Source: Candidatus Heimdallarchaeota archaeon (lineage in GTDB: Archaea; Asgardarchaeota; Heimdallarchaeia; Heimdallarchaeales; Kariarchaeaceae). Taken from it: 27,721 bases of DNA. The notes below the pieces were generated by a model, which did no database searches, was not told where the DNA came from, and saw only the letters and a program-made list of their open reading frames with translations. The position numbers and the translations under genes are program-made. The stretch lies in assembly GCA_021399405.1 (NCBI GenBank), contig JAAFKL010000328.1, positions 1 to 27,721 on the forward strand, in the 5' to 3' direction. Below are positions 8,113 to 16,325 of this stretch, piece by piece. Position 1 is the first letter of the stretch; every line of letters begins with the position of its first letter.

Positions 8113-9417
8113 TTATTTTCCTAAGGATTCAATATACTCTTCTAAAGACAATCCATCAGCAAAGTTAGCTTCCATATCTGTGAATTGAACAATCATTTGG
8201 AAAGTTGGTCTAATATCTTCCATTTGGATAATCTGATATGCTAGTAATTTCAAGCTATCTAACTGCTTTCTTATTGCATTAACTAATTTATCAGTACCTA
8301 AATTATCAAGTGAGTATAGCTCTGCTAAATCATCTATAACGTCTAAAGCCTTAATTTCATCTGCTTGGGTTATTGCAGAAGCTAGATCATCCATTCCCGC
8401 TTCAATTAAATTGTTGTTAACACTCAGTAACATTGAAGCCAACGTCGCATATGCTATAGAAATGTCTTCAAGTTCCTCATTACGCTGTTCTCGAGCCAAC
8501 CTGAGCATTGTCCACAGAAATTCTTCTCTCACATCCCGCGATAATTTGTATAGGAGAGTAGTAAATTTTGACGTGTATTTCTCTTCGGGATATTCCTCAG
8601 TTATTGAATTGTGCACTTTAACAAGCCAAGCTAAACTTTTCATATTGATTTTATGTTCAATATCATCTTTCACATATTTTGAGGTAATGACCACACCTTC
8701 AAATTCAAATGACAGATCTTCTCCAAGGATTTTACAAGTAGTTATGTAAAACAAGAGGCATTCTTTCAATTTGGATAAATCAGCTGCTGCTGAATCTCGA
8801 ATTTTGATTGCCATTATTGATAAAAGTGCGAGATAGTCCTCGGAAACATTTGTCAAAGCATGAGATTTTGCATTTTCGATTAGCTGAACTAATTCCTCAA
8901 AATTTATTGTTTGTTCATTTTGAGGTGAAGCTTTTCTTAATCTCCATTCATTGCTTGAAGAAATTTGGCTAAAGTTATCATCGATTTTTAATCCCAATTC
9001 AAATATTCTTTGATTTGTTAAATCTTCTGCTGATTTGATTGTACTTGGATCAAAAGTAAAACCTAAAGAAAAGAATTCTGCAAGCTCTTGTATCTCCATT
9101 TCAATAACAGTGAATAATTTGAGTATCCCGTTCGTTTCACCTTCATTTTCAACCATGAATATTAACATTTGAATACTGTCGTCAATTTTTTTAACATGAT
9201 TTGAAAATTCGTCCTTTTTAATTTCTAAATAATCCTCTGGCACTGGGTTGTTAGAAAGCTGAACTATGATTTCACGCATTTTTGTGTGAACTGGTTGTAA
9301 ACCATTGCCATATACGTTACTTCCTTTATAGAGGCGTTCACGGATAATGAAAGCTGAATGGTTTTTGAAACGCAAAAATTGATTTTCGACCTCTTTTATT
9401 ATTTCCCAGCTTAACAC
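8113..9417 (-). CDS. Hypothetical all-helical protein, divergent from the small GTPase
   Basis: A 434-residue acidic protein with no signal peptide or membrane segment. The whole length reads as amphipathic helices (for example KKIDDSIQMLIFMVENEG, LSRDVREEFLWTMLRLAREQ and VIDDLAELYSLDNLGTDKLV), without the regular spacing of TPR or HEAT repeats that I can recognise. The start is a GTG at 9415-9417. It is transcribed away from the Ras-like GTPase gene, the two starts being 221 bases apart across an AT-rich region. A role as partner, effector or scaffold of that GTPase is possible from position alone; I recognise no family. Confidence 0.5.
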   Translation of the reverse strand: MLSWEIIKEVENQFLRFKNHSAFIIRERLYKGSNVYGNGLQPVHTKMREIIVQLSNNPVPEDYLEIKKDEFSNHVKKIDDSIQMLIFMVENEGETNGILKLFTVIEMEIQELAEFFSLGFTFDPSTIKSAEDLTNQRIFELGLKIDDNFSQISSSNEWRLRKASPQNEQTINFEELVQLIENAKSHALTNVSEDYLALLSIMAIKIRDSAAADLSKLKECLLFYITTCKILGEDLSFEFEGVVITSKYVKDDIEHKINMKSLAWLVKVHNSITEEYPEEKYTSKFTTLLYKLSRDVREEFLWTMLRLAREQRNEELEDISIAYATLASMLLSVNNNLIEAGMDDLASAITQADEIKALDVIDDLAELYSLDNLGTDKLVNAIRKQLDSLKLLAYQIIQMEDIRPTFQMIVQFTDMEANFADGLSLEEYIESLGK

Positions 9418-9638
9418 AGTAATTACAGCTCAACATCATATTCAAAAAATAAATTTATTAAAAGATTAATAAAGCTCATACATTAATCTGATCATGATTA
9501 TTAATAATAATTTCGGAAAGGGTCTTGAATTCTAAATCAAGTAATCACCCAATCACGTAAATCTCAATCAAACCTTTTTTCAAGATTGGGAATTTTCGAA
9601 ATTTAGTCTCTATCTCAGCCCTAGATGGTGTAAAAATA

Positions 9639-10217
9639 ATGAACAAGCAAATTATGATAAGATTAGCACTCATGGGAGATGGAGCAGTAGGGAAGACTAG
9701 CCTTCGAAAGCGATTCATGGGTCAAGGGTTTCAAGTCAGTCATATGATGACAATAGGATCTGATTTTGCAGTTCATAATACCACGATAAATGTGGATGGT
9801 GAAGATCGGGATGTAATATTTCAGATCTGGGATTTGGCAGGGCAACCAAATTTTAAAGCCGTTAGAGCACGATTTTTCAAAGGAGCTGTTGCAGGGTTAT
9901 GTATTTTTGATATCAATAGACGAGAGACCTATAATAATATTCCACCATGGATAAATGAATTATGGCAAAATTGTGGGAGAGGTATTGTACCTGTTGTTCT
10001 TTTAGGAAATAAGGCAGATTTAAGAACAAAAAAATCAGTTACTGAGAAAGAATCAGTAAAATACGCAAATATCATTACAGAGTCGATTAAGAAAAAAGGG
10101 TTCAAAGTTGAATTTATGGAAACGAGTGCCAAAACCGGTTTAAATGTAAAAGAAGCATTCACTACGATTGGTGAACAAGTAATTAGAGCCTTTGATCAAG
10201 GTATTTTGAAAATTTGA
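9639..10217 (+). CDS. Ras-superfamily small GTPase
   Basis: A 192-residue small GTPase with all five G motifs: G1 GDGAVGKTS (13-21), G2 threonine in MTIGSDF (Thr38), G3 WDLAGQP (64-70), G4 GNKADL (123-128) and G5 ETSAKTG (161-167). The WDLAGQ and 'TIGSDF' segments place it near the eukaryotic Rab/Ras group rather than Arf or the MglA-type GTPases. The catalytic Gln69 is present. There is no C-terminal cysteine, so prenylation is not expected and membrane association, if any, must be by another route. Asgard archaea typically encode many such GTPases. It is a monocistronic gene, divergent from the helical protein at 8113. Confidence 0.9.
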   Translation: MNKQIMIRLALMGDGAVGKTSLRKRFMGQGFQVSHMMTIGSDFAVHNTTINVDGEDRDVIFQIWDLAGQPNFKAVRARFFKGAVAGLCIFDINRRETYNNIPPWINELWQNCGRGIVPVVLLGNKADLRTKKSVTEKESVKYANIITESIKKKGFKVEFMETSAKTGLNVKEAFTTIGEQVIRAFDQGILKI

Positions 10218-10251
10218 TAAATTGATTTATTGTAGGAAATTAGTAACATAT

Positions 10252-11955
10252 TTATTGTAAATAGGCTTTAAGAATACCTTTTTCACTGGTTTGAGGCATT
10301 TTATTATCAAAGATTTCACTTAACCAAGTTTCATAACGATCTTCATTGAATTTATCTTCGTATTTTTGAAGTAGGAGATAAACCATTTGTGATCCAAATC
10401 CTGCAGCAAACCTCAAGATATAGCTGAAATCTTCATCATTATTTGTAGCATATTTTAGATCCCCCAAGTTTGGATCTCTTTCTTTCAAATTAGCAATAGG
10501 AGGAATCTTGCTGATTTTCAATGCGTAAGCTGCAATTGCATCTTCAATCCCAACACCCATTGGATGACCAGTATATCCCTTTGTATTGGATATAATAATA
10601 TTCGATAGATCCTCACGGAAAACATAATTTAAAGCATCAATTTCAGCCTTTGCGGCACCGCCATTTGCCGAAGTGAAAGTCTCATGACTCATATAAGCCA
10701 TTTTCTTACTAATTTCATGACGTGACAGATTATGAATTTTTTCCATTCTGGAAATGAAATCTTCTAATTCAGTTGATACATGATTAATATCAAGCGCAGT
10801 TCCGTGGTAAGCAGAATTTGCCATGTGAGTACCTAGTACCTTGCATAATGGTTGTATACCTCGATCTTTAGCCGAATTTTCACTCTCCACTAATAATCCA
10901 ACTGCACCCATCCCTAAGATCATACCATTCCTTCTCTTATCGAAAGGTATGGCTGCATCTTCTATTTTCTCTTTTGTCGAGGCAGCACCCAATATAAGAA
11001 ATCCAGTTCCAATCCACTGAAGAAGATTCTCACTAGTGGGATCATCGGCACCCACAACGATAACACGTTCACATCTACCTAACTTGATCCAGTCTTCTGC
11101 AAGAGTAACTGCTTGAGAGGTGCTAGCACATGCTGCATTCAAAGTAGTATTCGGACCTTTGGCTTTAATTAATTGGGCCAATTGAGCATTACCCATTACA
11201 AGAAGTTTGAAAAGAATTTTTCGATCAAACTGGTAATCAGAAATTTCATCTTTCTTAGAGTTCAAAAAGGTATCAAATATTTTATCTTGTTTTTTTAGAT
11301 CTTGAAGTTGCAATTCAGTATGTAATTTTTTAATTTCTTCAACAAATTCTTTTCGAAGTTTGTTTTCAAGATAACTTGTAATCTCTTGGGATATTGCATC
11401 AATTACGGGAAATGAAGAGGCAAAGATAATCCCTGTGCTTTTTTGATAAGCTTTTGGCAATTCCCATCCCTTCAAACTACCATCGGATATGTCTCTTGGA
11501 ACTAGGGGGATCTTGGCATCTTTAAGTGCCTCAAGACCAGCTGCAATTGCAAGTTCATATGTTTTATCAAGTGTTGAGATGATGGCTTTTGGAATACCAT
11601 ATTCTTTCTCCAGATCAATAAAACCCTTCAATCCAGCCAATTTGTTGATTTGACTTGGTTTATTAATAGACTCAATAATTCGATTTCCCTTTTGGTCTTT
11701 AATGATCTTCTTAATATTTTTGTCAAGAATCTTAACTTGTTCTTGTTGTGGGATACTGTCAATAAAATTGGTACCCTTTACGAGTTCATCAAAATTGTTT
11801 TCGTCGAAAACTCTCCTCTCAGAACCAGGCAATCCTATAGATGCACCTGTGATTACTACATTTTCAAAATTCATTTTGAATGTGTTCGTGGATACATCTG
11901 ATACAGTTGCATCCCTATTTTGACTATTAGGCTGGTTAGATGATTGGGAAATCAT
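10252..11955 (-). CDS. Free-standing beta-ketoacyl synthase
   Basis: A 567-residue condensing enzyme of the thiolase fold. After an N-terminal tail rich in Ser/Asn/Gln, the domain begins FENVVITGASIGLPG (30-44). The active-site cysteine lies in LNAACASTSQAV (Cys276), the two histidines in MSHETFTSANGGA (His424) and NTKGYTGHPMGVG (His464), and the glycine-rich end is FAAGFGSQMVYLL (516-528), so the Cys-His-His decarboxylating-condensation triad is complete. The segment KSTGIIFASSFPVIDAI and a charged helical insertion at about 195-245 differ from ordinary FabF. No acyl carrier protein, ketoreductase, dehydratase or acyltransferase gene is nearby. It could extend acyl chains for an unusual lipid or a small polyketide; the substrate is unknown. 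It lies downstream of the transporter at 12068, on the same strand with a 112-base gap. Confidence 0.82.
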   Translation of the reverse strand: MISQSSNQPNSQNRDATVSDVSTNTFKMNFENVVITGASIGLPGSERRVFDENNFDELVKGTNFIDSIPQQEQVKILDKNIKKIIKDQKGNRIIESINKPSQINKLAGLKGFIDLEKEYGIPKAIISTLDKTYELAIAAGLEALKDAKIPLVPRDISDGSLKGWELPKAYQKSTGIIFASSFPVIDAISQEITSYLENKLRKEFVEEIKKLHTELQLQDLKKQDKIFDTFLNSKKDEISDYQFDRKILFKLLVMGNAQLAQLIKAKGPNTTLNAACASTSQAVTLAEDWIKLGRCERVIVVGADDPTSENLLQWIGTGFLILGAASTKEKIEDAAIPFDKRRNGMILGMGAVGLLVESENSAKDRGIQPLCKVLGTHMANSAYHGTALDINHVSTELEDFISRMEKIHNLSRHEISKKMAYMSHETFTSANGGAAKAEIDALNYVFREDLSNIIISNTKGYTGHPMGVGIEDAIAAYALKISKIPPIANLKERDPNLGDLKYATNNDEDFSYILRFAAGFGSQMVYLLLQKYEDKFNEDRYETWLSEIFDNKMPQTSEKGILKAYLQ

Positions 11956-12067
11956 TTGTTGTCTTAGGGTAGTTGAAATTTGTCTATAAATTAGTATCGG
12001 CTTTTGCCGAATTATTACTATTAATATATGGTTTTTACTTGTTTTATGATCGTAGAACCTTTTTTAA

Positions 12068-13057
12068 CTATTTAGATTTTTTAGTGACACGATTTACACC
12101 AAGTGTGATTGCTAGAAATGCTGGAATGTACCACAATGAGAATGCTTCTCCTAGAATAATTATTGCAGATATAACACCAAAAACTGGGATGAAATTCATA
12201 AAAATAGCAGTTCTTGATGGCCCCATTTGTGATACCCCGTATGCCAACACTATGGTTGCGTAGACAATGAAAATGGCAAGATACAGGATAGCCAATATAA
12301 CCTTTAATTTGACGTCAGACATAAAACTTAAAGTGAAATATTCAGGATTTTGAAAAGCAGTGGGGATCATTAAGAATAACCACCCGTAAAACATTATCCA
12401 AGTACTGAAATCAACGACATTAATTTTCTTAAAAACTGGCTTTGAAAATACCGTTTGTAGTGCTAAAACCAAAGATGCTCCTAAAATTAATGAATTACCC
12501 AATATACGATTTGGAACATCTGTGTTTGGGCTTTGTGTGAATATGATTGCAACTCCAGATAATACAAACCCTAAACCTAAGACTTTATTTTTTGTGAGTT
12601 TATCATCAGGAATAAAATAATTGGCAATTATCGCTGTTAAAGCTGGTGTCATAGAAAAAATCAATGTAGCATCCGAAGCAGAAGTCTGTTTAACACCTTC
12701 AAAAAAGAAAACAGTATAGATCGAAAATCCCAAAAGTCCAAGGATTGCAAGTTGGATATGAAGTTTGGCAGCACCGTTTTTGGTTTTTCCATACCAGATG
12801 CTATCATTATGATTTCGTCTATTAATCCAAGTTATTATAATAAAAAGTGGCAAAGATATGGTATATCTATAAAATGCAGCCCCAACTGGAGATAAACTCT
12901 CCCCGACTATTTTCCCTGCTGGCCAGGTGATACCACCTAATATTGAAAACACGAATAAAATAACATAAAGGCGTTTGTCTGATTTACCTTCTAATTCAGA
13001 CAATTTTGTCTCAAGTTTTGTATTTTGAACGTGATCAGCATTTTGGATTATTGTCAC
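12068..13057 (-). CDS. EamA/DMT-family transporter
   Basis: A 329-residue polytopic membrane protein with about ten hydrophobic helices in two similar halves, as expected for the drug/metabolite transporter superfamily. The first half contains FSILGGITWPAGKIVGESLS and PVGAAFYRYTISLPLF, the family's usual 'G..wp..K......p...a..R'. Each repeat ends with a helix such as SDATLIFSMTPALTAIIANY or GPSRTAIFMNFIPVFGVISA, followed by GEAFS. DMT proteins export or import amino acids, nucleosides or other metabolites; the cargo is unknown. The start is a GTG with an N-terminal hydrophilic extension of about 30 residues. It is divergent from the HTH_10 regulator at 13212, which may regulate it. Confidence 0.82.
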   Translation of the reverse strand: MTIIQNADHVQNTKLETKLSELEGKSDKRLYVILFVFSILGGITWPAGKIVGESLSPVGAAFYRYTISLPLFIIITWINRRNHNDSIWYGKTKNGAAKLHIQLAILGLLGFSIYTVFFFEGVKQTSASDATLIFSMTPALTAIIANYFIPDDKLTKNKVLGLGFVLSGVAIIFTQSPNTDVPNRILGNSLILGASLVLALQTVFSKPVFKKINVVDFSTWIMFYGWLFLMIPTAFQNPEYFTLSFMSDVKLKVILAILYLAIFIVYATIVLAYGVSQMGPSRTAIFMNFIPVFGVISAIIILGEAFSLWYIPAFLAITLGVNRVTKKSK

Positions 13058-13094
13058 AAATCATTACTTCACTTGACTAAAGTAATACCTTGTT

Positions 13095-13190
13095 ATTGCC
13101 TACGCTACATATTGTTTTAGCTTAACCATATCTGAATATTATCAGAATTTTACATGGAAATAATGCCTAGGCAATATAAGATTTTATAAT
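13095..13190 (+). promoter_or_regulatory. Promoter and candidate operator of the HTH_10 regulator (shared with divergent transporter)
   Basis: A TATA-like TTTTATAAT (13182-13190) is centred about 26 bases before the ATG at 13212, so the transcript is probably leaderless. Immediately upstream is a palindrome TGCCTAGGCA (13164-13173), part of TAGGCAAT (13168-13175). The inverse of that octamer, ATTGCCTA, occurs at 13095-13102, nearer the divergent transporter gene. A repeated motif at both promoters suggests a common regulator, plausibly the HTH_10 protein itself; this is inference. Confidence 0.4.
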
Positions 13191-13211
13191 AACTTGATAC
13201 AATGATTATCT

Positions 13212-13892
13212 ATGAGTACAGAGATCCATTTGAAAGTTAGAAATGAATGTGAATTCTCAGAACTATCTGAGACTTTAGATAAAAAGCAATTTTTCACCTT
13301 CTGTAACAATTACTATGATCTAATCATGATGGAGGGTGAAATTTCTGAAGACGATGTTAATCTTGTTAAAAACAAGTTTGGAATTACAACAGATATCACT
13401 TATACCTCAGACCAAAATTCCGCTATAAATTATCTTATTATGGATTGTAGCTGTGAAAATAGCTATCCCGTTGTTCAAGATATAATAATGATAAATTTTG
13501 GGATTCCCATATCAGCAGTAAAATACGAAAAAGGGTGGGAATTTCATAGATTTGTATGTATAAGTAAAAAATTAGTTTCGAAAGTAATAGCGAAACTCGA
13601 GGAAAATTATGAGATTGAAATATTGTCAATTAAAGATGATGATTTTTATGGTCCTTTAGGATTTCATGGACTTGGAGTCAGTCAATTTCTTGATAGTCTG
13701 ACTAAATCTCAACTTTCATTACTCCTTAATGCTTATAATGAAGGATATTACAAAATCCCACGTAAAGTCAAACTATTGGATATTGCTTCAGATCTGGGTT
13801 TATCCAGGTATGCGGTCGAATCACGATTAAGAAGGGGGGAAAACGCAATTATGGATCTTGTATTACCAATCTTGGATTTTGATCTAAAATGA
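13212..13892 (+). CDS. HTH_10 (bacterio-opsin activator-type) transcriptional regulator
   Basis: A 226-residue protein whose C-terminal part (about 158-222) matches the archaeal HTH_10 domain: LTKSQLSLLLNAYNEGYYKIP, RKVKLLDIASDLGLSRYAVE and SRLRRGENAIMDLVLPIL, close to the family consensus 'LT.rQ...L..A...GYf..PR...l..iA..lgis...v...LRra...l'. The N-terminal about 150 residues form the putative sensory part, with mixed alpha/beta character and a DCSCEN motif, and are not recognised. HTH_10 proteins regulate metabolism in haloarchaea and other archaea. The gene is convergent with the CDF exporter at 13919 and divergent from the EamA transporter, which is the more likely target. Confidence 0.8.
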   Translation: MSTEIHLKVRNECEFSELSETLDKKQFFTFCNNYYDLIMMEGEISEDDVNLVKNKFGITTDITYTSDQNSAINYLIMDCSCENSYPVVQDIIMINFGIPISAVKYEKGWEFHRFVCISKKLVSKVIAKLEENYEIEILSIKDDDFYGPLGFHGLGVSQFLDSLTKSQLSLLLNAYNEGYYKIPRKVKLLDIASDLGLSRYAVESRLRRGENAIMDLVLPILDFDLK

Positions 13893-13918
13893 TAACATGA
13901 AAGTATAATCATAGATAA

Positions 13919-15016
13919 TTAATGACCACAAGGTACTGGATATACAGATACTTCTACCAGATTCTGAATTTGAGTTCTAAGTCCTTCTTGTAACCTCAAT
14001 GTAATCTCGTGGGATTCTTCAATTGTGTACTCCCTATTCATAACAATGTGTAATTCAGCAAATAATGACTGTCCAGAAGATCTAGTCTTGACTTCTTGGA
14101 TTTGAGCAATTCCTTCGTAAGATTTTGATATATTTTCGATTTTTTCTATAAGTTCTAAATCAGCCTTATCCATTAACCTAAACCATAGAGTCGATGTTGT
14201 ATCTTTAAGAATCATCAATATCATAAACCCGATTATTAGTCCAACAATGGGATCAATTATTGGGTAACCCATATAAGCTCCAAAAGCTCCAAATAACACT
14301 GCGAGTGAGGTTAATCCATCTGTTCTTGCATGCATGCCATCTGCAATCAAAGCTGCTGAACCAATTTTTTTCCCAGATCTAATTCTGTATTTTGCAACAA
14401 GTTCATTCCCGAAAAATCCGATTATCCCCGACAATGCGAGAATACCAAGATGATCCATTTCTACAGGATTGTATAGCCTCCTGATAGACTCCCAAAATAC
14501 AACGAATGCACTAAAAGCAATCATCAAAATAATAAATAAGCCGGCTAAGTCCTCAGCTCTTCCATAACCATATGGGTATTTCTTAGATTTTTGCCTCAGA
14601 TTCAATCGATACGCAATCCATAATGGGATTGCAGTAAGAGCATCAGAGAAGTTGTGGATGGTATCTGCTAATAAAGCAACACTACCTGTATACAATACAA
14701 TAAAAAATTGGAAAACTGCTGTAATCATTAAACCTAAGAATGAAATTTTTAATGTTTTAATCCCCTCTTTAGAATTTTTTGCTAAATCATATTCATGATG
14801 ATGATCATGAGAATGACCCAGAGACAAGAAATGCATTAATCGGGTAATAATCCCTCTACCGTGATCATGATTGCTATGCGGGTGGTCATGAGGTTGTTCA
14901 TCATCATGTGGATGGTCATGATGATCAGTAGTAGAATCCAAATTATGTAAGGCTCCAGTAGAACTTACCTTCATCGATTTAATAAATATGACCTTCCATT
15001 TTTTGGCAGTAGGCAA
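13919..15016 (-). CDS. Cation diffusion facilitator (zinc-type metal exporter)
   Basis: A 365-residue CDF transporter. The N-terminal 80 residues carry two histidine-rich clusters, DHHDHPHDDEQPHDHPHSNH (31-50) and LGHSHDHHHEYD (66-77), likely to bind metal in the cytosol. Six membrane helices follow. The transport-site motifs are LLADTIHNFSDALTAIP (His121, Asp125) in helix 2 and ALIADGMHARTDGLTSLAV in helix 5; the HxxxD pattern in both helices is that of zinc (also cadmium or cobalt) exporters. A C-terminal ferredoxin-like cytosolic domain (about 285-365) follows, with GIAQIQEVKTRSSGQSLFAE and two late histidines. The protein exports divalent metal in exchange for protons. The first ATG at 15016 is used; an internal ATG before the histidine cluster (residue 15) is an alternative. 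Confidence 0.9.
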   Translation of the reverse strand: MPTAKKWKVIFIKSMKVSSTGALHNLDSTTDHHDHPHDDEQPHDHPHSNHDHGRGIITRLMHFLSLGHSHDHHHEYDLAKNSKEGIKTLKISFLGLMITAVFQFFIVLYTGSVALLADTIHNFSDALTAIPLWIAYRLNLRQKSKKYPYGYGRAEDLAGLFIILMIAFSAFVVFWESIRRLYNPVEMDHLGILALSGIIGFFGNELVAKYRIRSGKKIGSAALIADGMHARTDGLTSLAVLFGAFGAYMGYPIIDPIVGLIIGFMILMILKDTTSTLWFRLMDKADLELIEKIENISKSYEGIAQIQEVKTRSSGQSLFAELHIVMNREYTIEESHEITLRLQEGLRTQIQNLVEVSVYPVPCGH

Positions 15017-15085
15017 GTTTTATACATAATGTAGCAATTATCTAGCATGATTTTTGTAGTAAAAACATCATACGTTTCCTGTATT

Positions 15086-15715
15086 TCAATAATTTGATTT
15101 TTTTATTTTATAGTGGCTAGCTCCAATTAACACAATAAAAATCAATATTGGGGTTAAATCATATGAAATCACAAAATGCGAAAAAACAGCTGAATCGACC
15201 GAAGTCTTAAATTTCGCACCAGAATTTGAAACGTTAAGCGTCAAATTATATATTTTGTGTGCAATATTTCTAAAACTAGATCCACCAATAATGGAGAAAT
15301 GGTAATTACCATCTGGCAAATGGTCAAGAGTTTCTTTAATGATGAAAGTGGTTCGGAAATTTAAATAAGAAATACCAATTTCGACTGGAAACGCACCCAT
15401 TGTATCATTGCAAACTTGTGAAGAACTACCATAATAATTCTTGGAAGCTTCTTTGAATATCACGTAAGCTACGAAATCATTATTCGAGCAAGGTGTTCCA
15501 ACATATATAATTTCGTGAGAACGATTTTCCACAAAACCAGATATATTAAACGTCACCCTAGAAGATGAACTTGCAGAATTTACAACTATTTTCCATGAAT
15601 TAACACTGGTTACTTTTGTATAAAAGAAATTGTTTTGTTCAGCTTGGATATTCAAACTTGACATCAACAGAACAAATGAAATCAAAGTTAGAAATATCAG
15701 AACTTTAATTTTCAT
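15086..15715 (-). CDS. Exported, membrane-anchored protein of unknown function
   Basis: A 209-residue protein with an N-terminal signal peptide (KVLIFLTLISFVLLMSSLNI, cleavage probably after QA at about 25), a beta-rich extracellular portion with six or more potential N-glycosylation sequons and two cysteines (PCSNND and QVCNDT) that could form a disulfide, then a C-terminal membrane helix (LTPILIFIVLIGASHYKI) and a short basic tail KKSNY. No family is recognised. If the rps12 fragment at 15883 marks the original 3' end of rps12, this gene was formerly the next gene downstream of it. A TATA-like GTTATAAAT lies about 55 bases upstream. Confidence 0.55.
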   Translation of the reverse strand: MKIKVLIFLTLISFVLLMSSLNIQAEQNNFFYTKVTSVNSWKIVVNSASSSSRVTFNISGFVENRSHEIIYVGTPCSNNDFVAYVIFKEASKNYYGSSSQVCNDTMGAFPVEIGISYLNFRTTFIIKETLDHLPDGNYHFSIIGGSSFRNIAHKIYNLTLNVSNSGAKFKTSVDSAVFSHFVISYDLTPILIFIVLIGASHYKIKKSNY

Positions 15716-15882
15716 AATTCAAGAAACGCTCGGACAGATTTAATTTGTACTACCAAAATATATGATTTAATAATTTATAACCCATTTCTTCAACAAGGAC
15801 ACCATATAAATCCGGAATCTTGATTATGGGTTGTTATACTGAAATCGTTCTATTCTGTTTTAATGTTAGTTTGTAAATTTAT

Positions 15883-15960
15883 TTATCGTTGGGGTTTTTC
15901 TTTTCTACCAGTGACTAACATTTTCAATGCTGCACCGTTTACCTTGGTTATTCTCCATTT
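15883..15960 (-). pseudogene. Displaced 3' fragment of rps12 (last 25 codons plus stop)
   Basis: Translated on the minus strand, these 78 bases read [20 protein letters not shown] then EKPQR and TAA, identical to residues 122-146 of the intact uS12 at 17989-18429 except Ile for Val125. At DNA level 73 of 78 bases match; the differences fall in codons 125, 128, 137, 140 and 146, and only codon 125 changes the amino acid. Homology begins abruptly at the AAA of Lys122; upstream sequence (TGAAGT) belongs to the end of the toxin-like gene. The fragment has no start codon of its own in this frame. It is best read as the original rps12 3' end left behind by an insertion. Confidence 0.9.
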
Positions 15961-15963
15961 ACT

Positions 15964-16317
15964 TCACTCCTCATTAAGAATTTGGATAACTTGAGCTATA
16001 TCTAAACTTGGGGTACCTGTCATAGAGCTCTCTTTTGCGGTTTTAGATCCCCTTGGATGTAAATGGTGAGGTCTTGAGACCACATCCCATCTGTTATCGA
16101 AGTTATCATACCTAAGTCTATCATACTTCGATTGAGTATAGACAATTGAATACGAATACTGATCATAATTGTTGTAAACAATATAGACAGCAATTCCACT
16201 TAATAAAATTACTTTGAGCTCTTTACCACGTTTATTAAGTGTCATCGATTTAATTGTTGAACCAAGTTTTTCTACCAATAATGATTGAGCCTCTAGAATC
16301 TTCTGTAATGCATTCAT
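15964..16317 (-). CDS. TumE-like (DUF6516-type) putative toxin
   Basis: A 117-residue protein. The N-terminal 30 residues are helical, followed by the strand-rich core VILLSGIAVYIVYNNYDQYS, then YSIVYTQSKYDRLRYDNFDN and SRPHHLHPRGSK, ending TPSLDIAQVIQILNEE. The order 'Y...y.....R.DN....H....PHH.H..G......P.l..V...I' is the pattern of the archaeal and bacterial family once called DUF6516 and now named TumE, the toxin of a two-gene system. It starts 8 bases after the stop of the 79-residue gene, the usual antitoxin-then-toxin order. Its stop codon is three bases from the duplicated rps12 tail and in the same frame. The family name is from memory of the pattern and the target of the toxin is not known to me. 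Confidence 0.6.
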   Translation of the reverse strand: MNALQKILEAQSLLVEKLGSTIKSMTLNKRGKELKVILLSGIAVYIVYNNYDQYSYSIVYTQSKYDRLRYDNFDNRWDVVSRPHHLHPRGSKTAKESSMTGTPSLDIAQVIQILNEE

Positions 16318-16325
16318 GAAACACC

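Noticed and set aside
14800..14940. Simple-sequence CAT/GAT repeats as a repeat element
   Set aside because: They are the codons of the histidine/aspartate-rich metal-binding N-terminus of the CDF exporter.
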